The position numbers were made by a program, and so were the translations under genes. The notes under the pieces were generated by a model that had not been told where the DNA came from, did not search any database, and saw only the letters and a list, made by a program, of their open reading frames with translations. Positions 8,731-17,217 of a DNA stretch of 64,000 bases are shown in pieces. The DNA lies in contig CABJEP010000014.1 in assembly GCA_902364645.1 (NCBI GenBank), forward strand, positions 7,086 to 71,085, written 5' to 3'. This DNA is from Coriobacteriaceae bacterium. Lineage in GTDB: Bacteria; Actinomycetota; Coriobacteriia; Coriobacteriales; Coriobacteriaceae. The first letter of the stretch is position 1; each line of letters begins with the position of its first letter.

Positions 8731-8751
8731 TCCTCTCAAATTGCTGCGGTT

Positions 8752-8790
8752 GTCTGCAGGCGAGCTGCGCAGAATGCCTCGCCTGCAGAC
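8752..8790 (+). other. 13-bp intercistronic hairpin
   Basis: GTCTGCAGGCGAG at 8752-8764 pairs perfectly with 8778-8790 between the SIS and IIC genes. No strong T-tract follows, so it may stabilise the abundant upstream part of the mRNA or partly attenuate the membrane genes. Confidence 0.65.
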
Positions 8791-8811
8791 CTGTTTCTGG
8801 GGTTGATCGAA

Positions 8812-9585
8812 ATGGTTGTCCAGTATCTTCTAGTTGCACTGGTCGCATTTATTGCGTCCATGGACGAGCAATTATTTGGCATTACGATGCTTGGTCGTCC
8901 GCTGTTTACGAGCCTGTTTGTCGGCTTGATCCTTGGCGATGTCCAGCAGGGCGTTATCGTCGGCGCTGCTTTGGAGTCCATGTTCATGGGCGCCATCATG
9001 GTCGGCGCGGCGGTTCCTCCCGAGGTCTATGCCTCCGGCGTGCTTGGCTGCGCGTTTGCCGTCATTACGGGTACGGGCACGGCAACTGCCGTCGCGCTCG
9101 CCCTTCCCGTCTCCGTCTTCCTTCAGGTGTGGCGCAACTTCTGCTACGCCGTTCCGGGTGCCTTTGCCTGCAAGAAGATTGAGACCGCTCTGGCAAATCG
9201 CGATCTTGCCAAGGCGAATCTGTACCATCTGACCATCGTGCCGCTGTCGATTGGCATTCCGTCTGCACTGCTGGTGTTTGGCTCGCTGTTCTTTGGTGCC
9301 GACCTTATCAACAATGCGCTCAACGCGATTCCGCAGTTTGTGATGGACGGCCTCAACGTTGCGTCCGGCGTCATGGTCTGCATCGGCTTCGCTCTTCTTA
9401 TCAGGACCATGGGCGATAACAAGCTCCTTCCCTGGCTGTTCCTGGGCTTCATTATGGTCATCTACCTCAAGATGGACGTGGTCGGCGTCGCCGCAGCTGC
9501 CATTTGCGTCGCGCTGCTCCTGGCCTTCCGCGAGGGCTCGTCCGGTCCGCAGACGGTTGCTGCAGATGAAGAGGAGGACTTCTAA
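8812..9585 (+). CDS. PTS mannose/fructose/sorbose family IIC component
   Basis: The 257-residue polytopic membrane protein has about six to seven hydrophobic segments and the family signature region (TSLFVGLILGDVQQGVIVGAA, split by a turn, around 30-50). It forms the permease with IID. ATG 8812 has GGGG 9 nt upstream; an upstream in-frame TTG at 8803 is less likely. Its stop overlaps the ATG of the IID gene, indicating translational coupling and equal stoichiometry. Confidence 0.92.
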   Translation: MVVQYLLVALVAFIASMDEQLFGITMLGRPLFTSLFVGLILGDVQQGVIVGAALESMFMGAIMVGAAVPPEVYASGVLGCAFAVITGTGTATAVALALPVSVFLQVWRNFCYAVPGAFACKKIETALANRDLAKANLYHLTIVPLSIGIPSALLVFGSLFFGADLINNALNAIPQFVMDGLNVASGVMVCIGFALLIRTMGDNKLLPWLFLGFIMVIYLKMDVVGVAAAAICVALLLAFREGSSGPQTVAADEEEDF

Positions 9586-10433
9586 TGGCTATCCAGAACA
9601 CCGACCTCAAAGAGGCCAAGAAGGACGCGATTATGACTCCCGATATGTATCGGAGCATGTTCCTTCGCCAGTTTACGAGCCAGTGCTCGCAGTCGTACGA
9701 CAAGATGATGGCAATGGGCTTCATGTACACCATTCAGAAGCCCCTGCGAAAGATCTATCCCAACGACGACGATTACTATGCGGCGCTCGATCGCCATACC
9801 GAGTTCTTTAACATCACGCCTCATGTGCTTCCGTTTGTAGCCGGCCTAACGGTTTCGATGGAAGAGCAGGCGGCTGCCGATAAGAACTTCGACACGTCCT
9901 CGATTAACGCCATGAAGGTCGGCCTTATGGGACCGCTTTCCGGCATCGGCGATTCGTTCTACTGGGGTACGTTCCGCGTGGTTGCCGCCGGCATTGGTAT
10001 TGGCATCGCTTCGACGGGCAACCCGCTCGGCCCCATCGTGTACGCGCTCATCTACTCCGTGATTAACTTTGCAACGCGTATCGTCGCCGCCCATCTGGGT
10101 TACGACTTGGGAACCAAGTTTTTGCAGCAGTCCGAAGAGAGCAACCTTATGTCTCGCATGACGCATGCTGCCGGTGTTCTCGGAATGACCGTTATCGGCG
10201 CCATGATTGCGGCACAGGTCTCGCTGTCCACGGCTTTGACCTTTGACGTGGGTGGTTCGGAGATTGTCCTGCAGGATCTGTTCGATTCGATCTTCCCCGG
10301 TCTGCTGCCCTTGCTGGCAACGTTCGCTTGCGTTGCCCTCTATAAAAAGGGCGTCAAGACCATTTGGATCATCTTGGGCATCTTCGCAATCTGCATCATC
10401 GGAACGGGCTTGGGAGTGTTCGCGGCGGCGTAA
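9585..10433 (+). CDS. PTS mannose/fructose/sorbose family IID component
   Basis: The 282-residue protein has the IID layout: a soluble N-terminal part (MYRSMFLRQFTSQ, then QAAADKNFDTSSINAMKVGLMGPLSG split over about 90-125) and a hydrophobic C-terminal part ending in a last helix (WIILGIFAICIIGTGLGVF). With IIC it makes the transmembrane channel. ATG 9585 overlaps the IIC stop by one base. A terminator follows within 50 bp, closing the locus. Confidence 0.92.
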   Translation: MAIQNTDLKEAKKDAIMTPDMYRSMFLRQFTSQCSQSYDKMMAMGFMYTIQKPLRKIYPNDDDYYAALDRHTEFFNITPHVLPFVAGLTVSMEEQAAADKNFDTSSINAMKVGLMGPLSGIGDSFYWGTFRVVAAGIGIGIASTGNPLGPIVYALIYSVINFATRIVAAHLGYDLGTKFLQQSEESNLMSRMTHAAGVLGMTVIGAMIAAQVSLSTALTFDVGGSEIVLQDLFDSIFPGLLPLLATFACVALYKKGVKTIWIILGIFAICIIGTGLGVFAAA

Positions 10434-10478
10434 TGTTGACTGCTATGCTCGCGCGTTGGATAACTAACTGACCGTTTG

Positions 10479-10514
10479 AAAACGGGGCTCGGCGTAAGGC
10501 CGGCCCCGTTTTTT
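10479..10514 (+). terminator. terminator of the PTS locus
   Basis: AAACGGGGC (10480) pairs with GCCCCGTTT (10503-10511), followed by a run of T. Confidence 0.88.
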
Positions 10515-10529
10515 ATTTGAGGGATTTTC

Positions 10530-10640
10530 CGACCGTCCAAAAAATCACACTCGTCCATCACTCACGCATCTCTCATCTCTCATTCGTCACTAATACGAGA
10601 GATAACAGAAAGACGAGAGATAAATATGAGAGATAACAAT
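10530..10640. repeat. composite CCGTCCAAA / CTCTCATCTCTC repeat
   Basis: GACCGTCCAAAAAATCACAC is followed by CATCTCTCATCTCTCATTC and its inverted counterpart (GACGAGAGATAAATATGAGA). The same order of modules is present at about 5400-5482, so this is a composite repeated element. Confidence 0.7.
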
Positions 10641-10735
10641 GCTGCAAGGTGGCTAGGGGATCGAGTCAAAGTTCCGGTATACATGAGTTTACCTGCGCGA
10701 ACGTGATTTGCTTGAACCGATAACGGCATTTTTGT

Positions 10736-10795
10736 CTCTCATCTCTCACTCATCTCTAAGCTGAGAGATAAATGAGAGATGGCTGAGAGATAGAC
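10736..10795. repeat. CTCTCA-rich inverted repeat
   Basis: TCTCTCATCTCTCACTCATC is followed by the inverted AGAGATAAATGAGAGAT and GAGAGAT. It belongs to the same family as 10530-10640. The rest of the 10434-10984 gap shows no gene. Confidence 0.7.
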
Positions 10796-10984
10796 AGACG
10801 GCCTGTCGGGGACATGCATCGCTGTTAGATTGATGCCGCGCGCGGAGCAGCTGCACGTTCACCCGCGCCCTGCATCCCGCCATTTCGCGTACTGCCCACC
10901 GAAACCTGCGGCAAAGCAGGTACAATAGCCCAATGTGCATCGCGCACGACGATGATATCGGCGCCCGCGACTGGGGGAGACAAC

Positions 10985-11650
10985 ATGGCAGAGCAACAGA
11001 TAACGCCGGGGACCAAGCTTCAGGTGGCATTCGACGTGCCCATGGGCCAAAAAACCGACTTCAACATGCTCGCCACGTACAAAGAGAACCTGGACGACGC
11101 GTACTTTCTTATGAGCGCGCCCATGCTCGCCGGCAAGCCGCTCATCATGGACGAAAACCAAAAGCTGCTGCTGCAATACAAAGTGGGCGAGGAGACGTTC
11201 GTGCTCGCCGGCTACCCCGAGTCGGTCGAGAAAAAGGGCATCCGCACCTACTGGAAAATGCGCAAAGTCGCCGAGCAGCGCACCTTTGTCAAGCGCCGCG
11301 ACGAGCGTTTTAAGGTCGCCATGCGCCTGACCTACCAGCGCGACAACGCGCCGACCCCCGAGCCCGAGGACGCCATGACCATCGACGTCTCGGCCGGCGG
11401 CCTGGCCGTCTACCTCAACGATTATCCCGATGTGGGCGAGGCCCTGGCCGTGCAAATGCCCACGATCCGCCTGCAGGGCGAGCGCCACGAGCTGCCCGAG
11501 CAGCTGGGCATCGTGTGCTGGGTACGCCGCGCGCCCAAGGGCAGCCTGTACCGCAACGTCTGCGGCCTGCAGTTCCGCTACGCCGACGACATGGAGCGCG
11601 AGCTCGTCAAAGAATACGTCGGCTACATCCGCGCCAAATATAAGCTCTGA
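10985..11650 (+). CDS. PilZ-domain c-di-GMP receptor (YcgR-like)
   Basis: The 221-residue protein combines an N-terminal YcgR-type domain with a C-terminal PilZ domain. The c-di-GMP contact motifs are visible: RRDERF (RxxxR, near residue 98) and DVSAGG (DxSxxG, near 136). Proteins of this type change the activity of a motility or secretion partner when c-di-GMP binds. ATG 10985 has GGGGGAGA 5-7 nt upstream; the upstream extension is not needed. It is 5 nt from the next gene, a membrane protein with the fibre-family C-terminal signature, so c-di-GMP input into surface-structure assembly is a reasonable inference. No flagellar genes are seen in the window. Confidence 0.88.
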   Translation: MAEQQITPGTKLQVAFDVPMGQKTDFNMLATYKENLDDAYFLMSAPMLAGKPLIMDENQKLLLQYKVGEETFVLAGYPESVEKKGIRTYWKMRKVAEQRTFVKRRDERFKVAMRLTYQRDNAPTPEPEDAMTIDVSAGGLAVYLNDYPDVGEALAVQMPTIRLQGERHELPEQLGIVCWVRRAPKGSLYRNVCGLQFRYADDMERELVKEYVGYIRAKYKL

Positions 11651-11655
11651 TCGCC

Positions 11656-12771
11656 ATGGCTCTGCTCAAGCGTAACGACAACAAAGATCAAGCTGCCGAG
11701 GATTTGGCCGAGAGCCAGGCCGAGGGCGCGGCTGAGGATTTGGCCGAGGGTCAGCCCGAGGACGCCCCCAGCACCGATCCCGCCCCGCGCAAGCGCCTCG
11801 GCAAACCCAAACGCAAACCCAAGCGCGACCTTCGCGGCGTGGTGCGCATCGAGGAGCTGGAGCAGGCACTGGCCGACCAGGACCTCGAGGACATCGACCC
11901 CGACGCGGTCGTCTCCATGTACATGCCCAAGCGCCGCATGGAGCGCATCGGCGCGGCGCTGCTGCGCATGGACAAACTGCAAAAGGCCCTCGTGGTGCTG
12001 GCGCTTGCCTTTGGCGTGCTGTTCGCCCTGTCGTTTATGCAGGAAAACATGGGTAACTTCACTATCAACCTCAACCGCCTGGAGCTGTTCCGCCGCGGCG
12101 TGGCCATTGCCGACAACGGCGACTTTAACAACGCCACCGCGCGCCTGGCCGCCGACGCCTTGGACAACGGCACCAATATCGCTGCCGAGGACCTGCCCGA
12201 CAACCTGGACGATATCGACGGCAGCCACAACGGCAAGAACTACGTGGCGTACACCTTCTATATCCGCAACGCCGGCAAGACCGATCTGGGCTACAGCGCC
12301 AAGCTCAAGGTGGTCAGCGCCAGCAAGGGCGTGGAGAAGGCGGCGCGCGTGAGGGTGTATCGTAACGGCGAGCCCACCACCTACGCGGCCGCCGCGGCCG
12401 ACGGTAACCCCGAGCCCAACACCGAGCCGTTTGCGTCCAAAGACGTGGTGACGACCATTAGCCACGCGAACTTCCGCGTGGGCGATGTGGACAAGTACAC
12501 CGTGGTCATTTGGCTGGACGGCGACGACCCGGAGTGCGTGGACAAGATCATCGGCGGCGCTGTGGAGTTCGGTTTTGATTTTGATTCGTCCGAGACCGAC
12601 GACTCGAGCCTGTTCGTTAAGTTCGTGCAGGATATTGCCGATACCCTGACCGGCAGCGATCCCATTAGCGCGAGCGGCAACGAGGCGCCTGATTACTACA
12701 AGGAACACAACGTGACTTGGAGTAACCGTCGCAACCAAAAGAACTCGCCCGCAGGGGACGGGGACAAGTAG
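11656..12771 (+). CDS. single-TM membrane protein with WLDGDDPEC signature, possible fibre anchor
   Basis: The 371-residue protein has an acidic/Ala-rich and then strongly basic cytosolic N-terminus (KRLGKPKRKPKRD), one membrane helix at about 113-135 (LVVLALAFGVLFALSF) and an exported C-terminal domain. Near its end it reads TVVIWLDGDDPECVD, matching WLEGxDPxCxN in the secreted subunits at 14.6-25.0 kb, although it lacks their T-[YF]-A-W cleavage-region motif. That suggests a membrane-retained member of the same fold, for example an anchor or base of the fibre. It is co-transcribed with the PilZ gene. The function is inferred only from the shared motif and position. Confidence 0.75.
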   Translation: MALLKRNDNKDQAAEDLAESQAEGAAEDLAEGQPEDAPSTDPAPRKRLGKPKRKPKRDLRGVVRIEELEQALADQDLEDIDPDAVVSMYMPKRRMERIGAALLRMDKLQKALVVLALAFGVLFALSFMQENMGNFTINLNRLELFRRGVAIADNGDFNNATARLAADALDNGTNIAAEDLPDNLDDIDGSHNGKNYVAYTFYIRNAGKTDLGYSAKLKVVSASKGVEKAARVRVYRNGEPTTYAAAAADGNPEPNTEPFASKDVVTTISHANFRVGDVDKYTVVIWLDGDDPECVDKIIGGAVEFGFDFDSSETDDSSLFVKFVQDIADTLTGSDPISASGNEAPDYYKEHNVTWSNRRNQKNSPAGDGDK

Positions 12772-12779
12772 AACGAACA

Positions 12780-12818
12780 GGCGCCGGGCCGGAATCGATT
12801 TTCCGGCCCGGCGCTTTT
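12780..12818. terminator. bidirectional terminator between convergent genes
   Basis: GGCGCCGGGCCGGAA pairs with TTCCGGCCCGGCGC, with T-rich sequence on the plus side and A-rich on the other. It serves the membrane-protein gene and the convergent gene at 12820. Confidence 0.82.
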
Positions 12819-12819
12819 G

Positions 12820-13332
12820 TTATGCGGAGGCGTTGTCTTTGGAGGAGGCGACGTCGCCAGCGGCGCCGTCCAGCAAGAACAACCGCAGCACGAGTTTGAT
12901 CGCGTAGCCCGGTTTGACCTGCGCCGCGTCTCCCATGCGTTCGCCCAGGTCGCCGCAGTAGGCATAAAGGTCGCGGATCAGATCCGCGCCCGAGAGGGTG
13001 AACATGTAGCCCGCGTCCGAAAGCGCGTTGGGTGCTGCGGGCAGCCCCGCAGCCAGGCAAAAGCTCGCAAGGTCGGGGCCCATGACGGCCTCGTAGTCAA
13101 TCGCGTGCTCACCGTCCCGGGCGGCCTGCTCCTGCTCGCGGGTGTATGACAACGCGGCCGCCAGCACAAAGCTGGGCGTGGGCGCGTTGACGTCGTCGGT
13201 GGTGGCGACGAGCTTGCCGGCCGCCTGCGTGACCAGCCAGGCGACCTCGCGCTGGCAGCGAACGGCTTTGCGCGTCACCGGCTTGATCGATCCGGCAGAA
13301 ACGCTTCCCTTGGGTTGATTGGCGGCAGCCAT
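12820..13332 (-). CDS. hypothetical protein, 170 residues
   Basis: The family is not recognised. The 170-residue product has a short basic N-terminus, a mostly helical Ala-rich body and no clear membrane segment or signal peptide. The start at 13332 is supported by GGGAGGG about 5 nt upstream. Codon use matches its neighbours, so it is probably a real gene. It lies between the PilZ/anchor pair and the first secreted subunit but on the opposite strand, so a role in that system cannot be claimed. Confidence 0.7.
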   Translation of the reverse strand: MAAANQPKGSVSAGSIKPVTRKAVRCQREVAWLVTQAAGKLVATTDDVNAPTPSFVLAAALSYTREQEQAARDGEHAIDYEAVMGPDLASFCLAAGLPAAPNALSDAGYMFTLSGADLIRDLYAYCGDLGERMGDAAQVKPGYAIKLVLRLFLLDGAAGDVASSKDNASA

Positions 13333-13730
13333 AGAGCCCTCCCGGCAAATAGCCCGCACAAGCAGGCAGAAATTACACGTGCTACATCAGTATAGCGGGT
13401 GGGGAAGGACTAGGGCGAAGCTCGGCGGAGGGTGAATGTGTGCGATGGTGTGGAACTGCGGTCGCAAGGCTTAAGAGGGACTTACGGCTTTGCAGGAGAG
13501 AGATCAAATAAGGTAACGATGTTCACATAGCACCACATATAACCCGAGGTAGACCTATGAATCTGCCGGAATGTAGGCTGCCGAAAACTCATAAGGAAAT
13601 CGTAAGAATTATGGTATTCTCAACTCTATATCAAAAGGATGGGCAAGCAACATCCAACACGAAAGCGCGGGCTCCCCTTCCGGGCTTCTCGAGGGTCATC
13701 TGGGATGAATGGGGAAAGAAAGGGGTCCGT
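13333..13730. other. 398-bp divergent intergenic region
   Basis: This region between divergent genes must carry the promoters for the reverse-strand gene and for the subunit at 13731. I see only weak promoter-like boxes (TTGCAG near 13492, TATTCT near 13615) and no repeat. In-frame codons upstream of 13731 are not convincing coding sequence. Confidence 0.4.
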
Positions 13731-14516
13731 ATGGATACCAAGGCATTAAAGAAGCAGATGGGCGCCGCCATCGCCATGGTCCTCGTGGCAGCCGTAGCCC
13801 TCGGCTCCGCCACCTTCGCATGGTTTGTCAGCAACAACACGGTTAAGGCGACGACTACCAACATTAGCGCGCAGTCGAATTCTGCATATCTGGTGATTGA
13901 TAATGCGGATGCCGGTTCTACGAAGACAACGTCCACGGGTTCGGCTACCGCTTCTGAGACGTTTGATGCTGATACCAAGCTTTATCCCGCTCAGTGGAAG
14001 AGGAATTTCGATAACACTGGTAATAAAGCTGCCAGTGAGGCGGATGGCGTCTGGCAATTCGAAAGTGCCTATGCAAAGGATAAGGCCAAGCCCGATGAGA
14101 AGGATGACACGCGTTTCGCCGTTGGTAATCCTGAAACGGCTGCGACCAAGGATTACACCCTTGCAAATACTTTTTATATCGGTACCGGTACTTATGATGG
14201 TACCTTTACCAACTTGAAGGTAACTGGCGTTGAGATTAACAATACGTCTAATTCCAAACTCGACTCTGCTATGCGCGTGCTTGTAATGTGCGATAATGAA
14301 TGGGCCGTTTGGTCAAAAGCAGGCAAAGAGAGCAGCTCGAACACTAATGGAATCATCAAGGCCGACGGTATTGCAAAGAACAAGGATGCTACCGTAAAGG
14401 TCTATGTCTACTACGATGGCGCTGACTCCGAGGTTTATACCACCAACCTGGAGAACATCGCAAAGGATTGCGGCGTGACGGTTACTTTCGAGGCGACGCC
14501 GACCGAGTTTAAGTAA
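13731..14516 (+). CDS. SipW-type secreted surface subunit (TasA/camelysin-like), paralogue 1
   Basis: The 261-residue product has a short basic start, a hydrophobic stretch and then GSATFAWFVSNN at about 25-36, the consensus that SipW-type peptidases recognise in TasA/CalY-like fibre proteins. The mature part is Thr/Asn/Asp-rich and beta-prone, with KLYPAQW at the place where other paralogues have LYP[VI]ST. It ends VKVYVYYDGADSE, a variant of the family C-terminal signature. The ATG at 13731 has AAAGGGG about 6 nt upstream. It is probably exported and polymerised at the surface. No signal peptidase gene is adjacent; the nearest are at 25060 and 29818. Confidence 0.8.
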   Translation: MDTKALKKQMGAAIAMVLVAAVALGSATFAWFVSNNTVKATTTNISAQSNSAYLVIDNADAGSTKTTSTGSATASETFDADTKLYPAQWKRNFDNTGNKAASEADGVWQFESAYAKDKAKPDEKDDTRFAVGNPETAATKDYTLANTFYIGTGTYDGTFTNLKVTGVEINNTSNSKLDSAMRVLVMCDNEWAVWSKAGKESSSNTNGIIKADGIAKNKDATVKVYVYYDGADSEVYTTNLENIAKDCGVTVTFEATPTEFK

Positions 14517-14549
14517 TCAATCCATTTATACATAAAGCTCGACTTTCGC

Positions 14550-14580
14550 CGGGGGCCGAACCGTCGGCCCCTGGTTTTTT
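14550..14580 (+). terminator. terminator between subunits 1 and 2
   Basis: GGGGCCGA pairs with TCGGCCCC (14552-14571), followed by TTTTTT. Subunits 1 and 2 are therefore at least partly separate transcripts. Confidence 0.82.
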
Positions 14581-14596
14581 AGAATAGGTTAATCGG

Positions 14597-15529
14597 ATGG
14601 CAAAACGATCTCAACAATTAAAGGTTCAGCTCGTTGCCGCGGCTGCCGCGGTTGTGCTGTCTGGTTTCGCACTATCCGCCGCCACGTATGCTTGGTATGT
14701 TGCCAACAATACGGTCAGCGCAAAAACGTCTACGATCGGTGCCACCACGAACGGGTTTATTCTTCAGATCGCTCAGAAGTCGAAAGGCGCCCAGCATGGT
14801 GGCGCTCAGGATTCTCTCGCGGCGACCGAGCTTGGAGGCAAAATCACTCCTTCCTCGACTGACAATATGGCGGATTGGTATGCCTGCCAGGGTTGGGGTG
14901 AAGATGGAAAGGTCACCACTTATACCAAGCTCAATTTCACCGCAGGTGGCAAGGCTGGAGAGTACGAAGCTGGCGGAGAGACGCACTATGCGTTTCTAAA
15001 AGGTGAGTACATCCTCTATACGATTTCGGATACCGGATTTGCAGACGTATATCTTGCGGATCCTTCTGAAAATCCCGTCGAAGTAACGGTCAACGGTGAT
15101 GCTACGACTGACACCATCCCCAAATCCTTGCGCGTTGGATTGACGATTCAGAATGCCGATGCGGATGGTAACGGTACTGGAGCAGAGACTCTGAAATGCG
15201 TCTATGCCCCCTATGCAGTTGAAGGCAAGGGAAATGATGCTTCGGCAATTGACGGCTGGGCGTGCATCAACGGTTCTGCTGCGCCTGTTACTCCTTCCTA
15301 CCAGCATATCGAGGCAGACAACTATGACGGTTGGTGTGCCTCGAAAGTCGGAGAAGATTACGTCGCGGGCTCTAAAGCGATAGCCAAACGGGTTGGTTAC
15401 AACGGAGTGATTCTTCGAGTGTATATTTGGATGGAAGGTACGGACGCGGATTGCGTTAATAACGAAGCTGCAGAAGATACGGCTACATACAACGTAACCG
15501 TCCGTCTTGCCGGCGTTTCTGCTGAATAG
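14597..15529 (+). CDS. SipW-type secreted surface subunit, paralogue 2
   Basis: The 310-residue protein has a basic N-terminus (AKRSQQLK), a hydrophobic core at about 11-28 and SAATYAWYVANN at 27-38. The exported domain carries KITPSSTDNMADW, an equivalent of the LYPVST-containing motif of its relatives, and ends RVYIWMEGTDADCVNN, the clearest form of the family signature. Sequence relation to paralogue 1 is strongest around the cleavage region (NNTV[KS]A). The Shine-Dalgarno is weak (AGG). It is followed by a terminator-like hairpin and then by an accessory block that separates it from the main operon. Confidence 0.8.
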   Translation: MAKRSQQLKVQLVAAAAAVVLSGFALSAATYAWYVANNTVSAKTSTIGATTNGFILQIAQKSKGAQHGGAQDSLAATELGGKITPSSTDNMADWYACQGWGEDGKVTTYTKLNFTAGGKAGEYEAGGETHYAFLKGEYILYTISDTGFADVYLADPSENPVEVTVNGDATTDTIPKSLRVGLTIQNADADGNGTGAETLKCVYAPYAVEGKGNDASAIDGWACINGSAAPVTPSYQHIEADNYDGWCASKVGEDYVAGSKAIAKRVGYNGVILRVYIWMEGTDADCVNNEAAEDTATYNVTVRLAGVSAE

Positions 15530-15560
15530 CATCCATTATCCTGATCTACTCGAAATTGAT

Positions 15561-15595
15561 AGGGGCCGCTTCAATCGAAGCAGTCCCTTTCTTTT
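15561..15595 (+). terminator. probable terminator after subunit 2
   Basis: AGGGGCCGCTTC and GAAGCAGTCCCT form an imperfect hairpin followed by TTCTTTT. Confidence 0.65.
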
Positions 15596-15679
15596 GTGGC
15601 GACTTTGCGCAAAACAGCTGCATATGAGCCCGCGTGGATCGGCGATAATGTGAAGAACTGTTCTTCCTGGAGGTTCCTT

Positions 15680-16762
15680 ATGGACGGTATCGCTTCTAGT
15701 GTTCCGCTGATTGCTCGGCCGAGTTTCGACCGCGCTTGCAGCTTTGTGCCGTCCGAATATGTCCAGGCCTGGGAGCGGTTCTTGCGCGAGGAGCAGCGTG
15801 GCGGCCTGTGGGACAAGCTTCCGCATCGCACCAATGCCGATAGCCCTCAATATCCCTTCCGTCTGACGATTGATTCCGAGCTCTTTCCGGTGCCGCGCGA
15901 TTCGGGCATCTTTTGGCCTGGTCGCGGGCGCGTTAAGCATCCGCGCAAGAAGACCTTTGCCCTTTCGGTGCACAATTCCAAGCGCGGCGCCTACCCTGAT
16001 GTTCCGCCGCTCTATCTTGAGGACGGCACGTGGGTGCTCAAGTACTCGTCGCAAAGTGCTTCGGTCGAAAACTGGCGCGACCAGGACTACAACCAAAAGA
16101 TGATCAACTGCATGGAGTGCGGCGTTCCCGTTGGCGTTTTCTTTGCAACGAGCGCTGGCTACAAGGTTCTGGGCCTAGCGTTTGTTGAGCGTTACGAGCC
16201 GGAGAACAGCTGGTTTGTACTGCACGGCCCCGTCCATAAGGGCGGACCCGACGCGCGTTTCTTCCCCGATATGAGCTACATGAAGGAGGCTCCGGTCGCG
16301 GCGGAGTTTTCTGGCGCTCCCGTGAGCGACGATGATAAGGTCCGCTACGCGTTGCGTCGCGAACGAATCGGCCAGCAGCGTTTCCGCAATCAGCTCTTTG
16401 AGGCCTATACCGGTCGATGCGCCGTCTCGGGCTGCAATGTCGACGAGGCGCTCGAAGCCGCGCATATCGAGAACTATTCGGGTCCCAAGTCGCAGATTGT
16501 CAGCAACGGTATTCTGCTGCGCCGCGACCTGCACTCGCTGTTCGACGCCCATCTGATTTCGTTTGAGCTGGTACGCGGCGACTATCAACTTTGCGGGTCG
16601 TATCTTCTGCAGCATACGGATTATGCGGCGTTTGCAGGTTCGGTGTTGCGCGAGCCAGACGAACATCGCTTGCGCCCCAACGCTCGATTCCTCGAAGCCC
16701 ATCGCGCCGAGTTCGATTTCTCGGAATCGCGCCGCCGGGCAGAGGCTGTTGCTCCGTATTAG
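15680..16762 (+). CDS. HNH endonuclease-domain protein
   Basis: The 360-residue protein has a C-terminal HNH_2-type nuclease: GRCAVSGC (zinc knuckle-like cysteines), ALEAAHIENY (AH of the motif) and SNGILLRRDLHSLFDAHLIS (N and H), at about 250-305. The N-terminal 230 residues form a separate domain, perhaps for DNA recognition or base reading, that I cannot name. ATG 15680 has GGAGG 5-6 nt upstream. Proteins of this layout are usually stand-alone restriction-type nucleases or mobile-element cargo. There is no methyltransferase next to it, so a modification-dependent target is possible. Confidence 0.85.
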   Translation: MDGIASSVPLIARPSFDRACSFVPSEYVQAWERFLREEQRGGLWDKLPHRTNADSPQYPFRLTIDSELFPVPRDSGIFWPGRGRVKHPRKKTFALSVHNSKRGAYPDVPPLYLEDGTWVLKYSSQSASVENWRDQDYNQKMINCMECGVPVGVFFATSAGYKVLGLAFVERYEPENSWFVLHGPVHKGGPDARFFPDMSYMKEAPVAAEFSGAPVSDDDKVRYALRRERIGQQRFRNQLFEAYTGRCAVSGCNVDEALEAAHIENYSGPKSQIVSNGILLRRDLHSLFDAHLISFELVRGDYQLCGSYLLQHTDYAAFAGSVLREPDEHRLRPNARFLEAHRAEFDFSESRRRAEAVAPY

Positions 16763-16881
16763 TCGGGTGCGGTCCGCTGTAACCCGATCATGTCGATTGA
16801 TCGGATCGCAACAGGCCACCATTCGAAGCCATTCGATCCTGCCATCCTCTCCTCAACGGTTAAAACAGGAAAGGGGAGACC

Positions 16882-17163
16882 ATGGGATGGCGAAGCGATA
16901 TCGCGCGAGGCGTGTACGGAAACCTACCGCGAGCGTTAATGGACCGGAGCCTGTTCCCGCTCGTCGAGGCCACCTGCAGCCAAATCTGTCTGCCCTGCCC
17001 AAGCTGCGGCGCAGACCTTCCATGCCTAGACATCAACTTCATCGACATTCGCGACAAGCAGTCTACTGACCCGCGGGCTCGAACGGGTCTGCGTCTCCCG
17101 GTCTATCCTCAGCAATGCCCAACCTGCGGATGCGCCATCACCTATGACGAGGTGGAACCGTAG
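16882..17163 (+). CDS. small two-CxxC zinc-ribbon protein
   Basis: The 93-residue protein has two metal-binding knuckles, CPSCG (about 33-37) and CPTCG (about 78-82), typical of a zinc ribbon split by a loop. GGGGAG upstream supports ATG 16882. It lies between the HNH gene and a convergent ATPase gene. The role is unknown; small zinc ribbons often bind nucleic acid or partner proteins. Confidence 0.65.
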   Translation: MGWRSDIARGVYGNLPRALMDRSLFPLVEATCSQICLPCPSCGADLPCLDINFIDIRDKQSTDPRARTGLRLPVYPQQCPTCGCAITYDEVEP

Positions 17164-17217
17164 CTTCGATGGCCCAATTGCCAGTCAACAAAATCAAGTG
17201 GTTCGACATGCAGTGCG

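Noticed and set aside
7642..8739. Long reverse-strand ORF opposite the SIS gene
   Set aside because: It is a shadow of the forward gene's third-position GC; the forward product has clear SIS motifs.
15680..16762. Prophage or complete restriction-modification locus around the HNH gene
   Set aside because: No phage structural gene, integrase or methyltransferase is present in the block.
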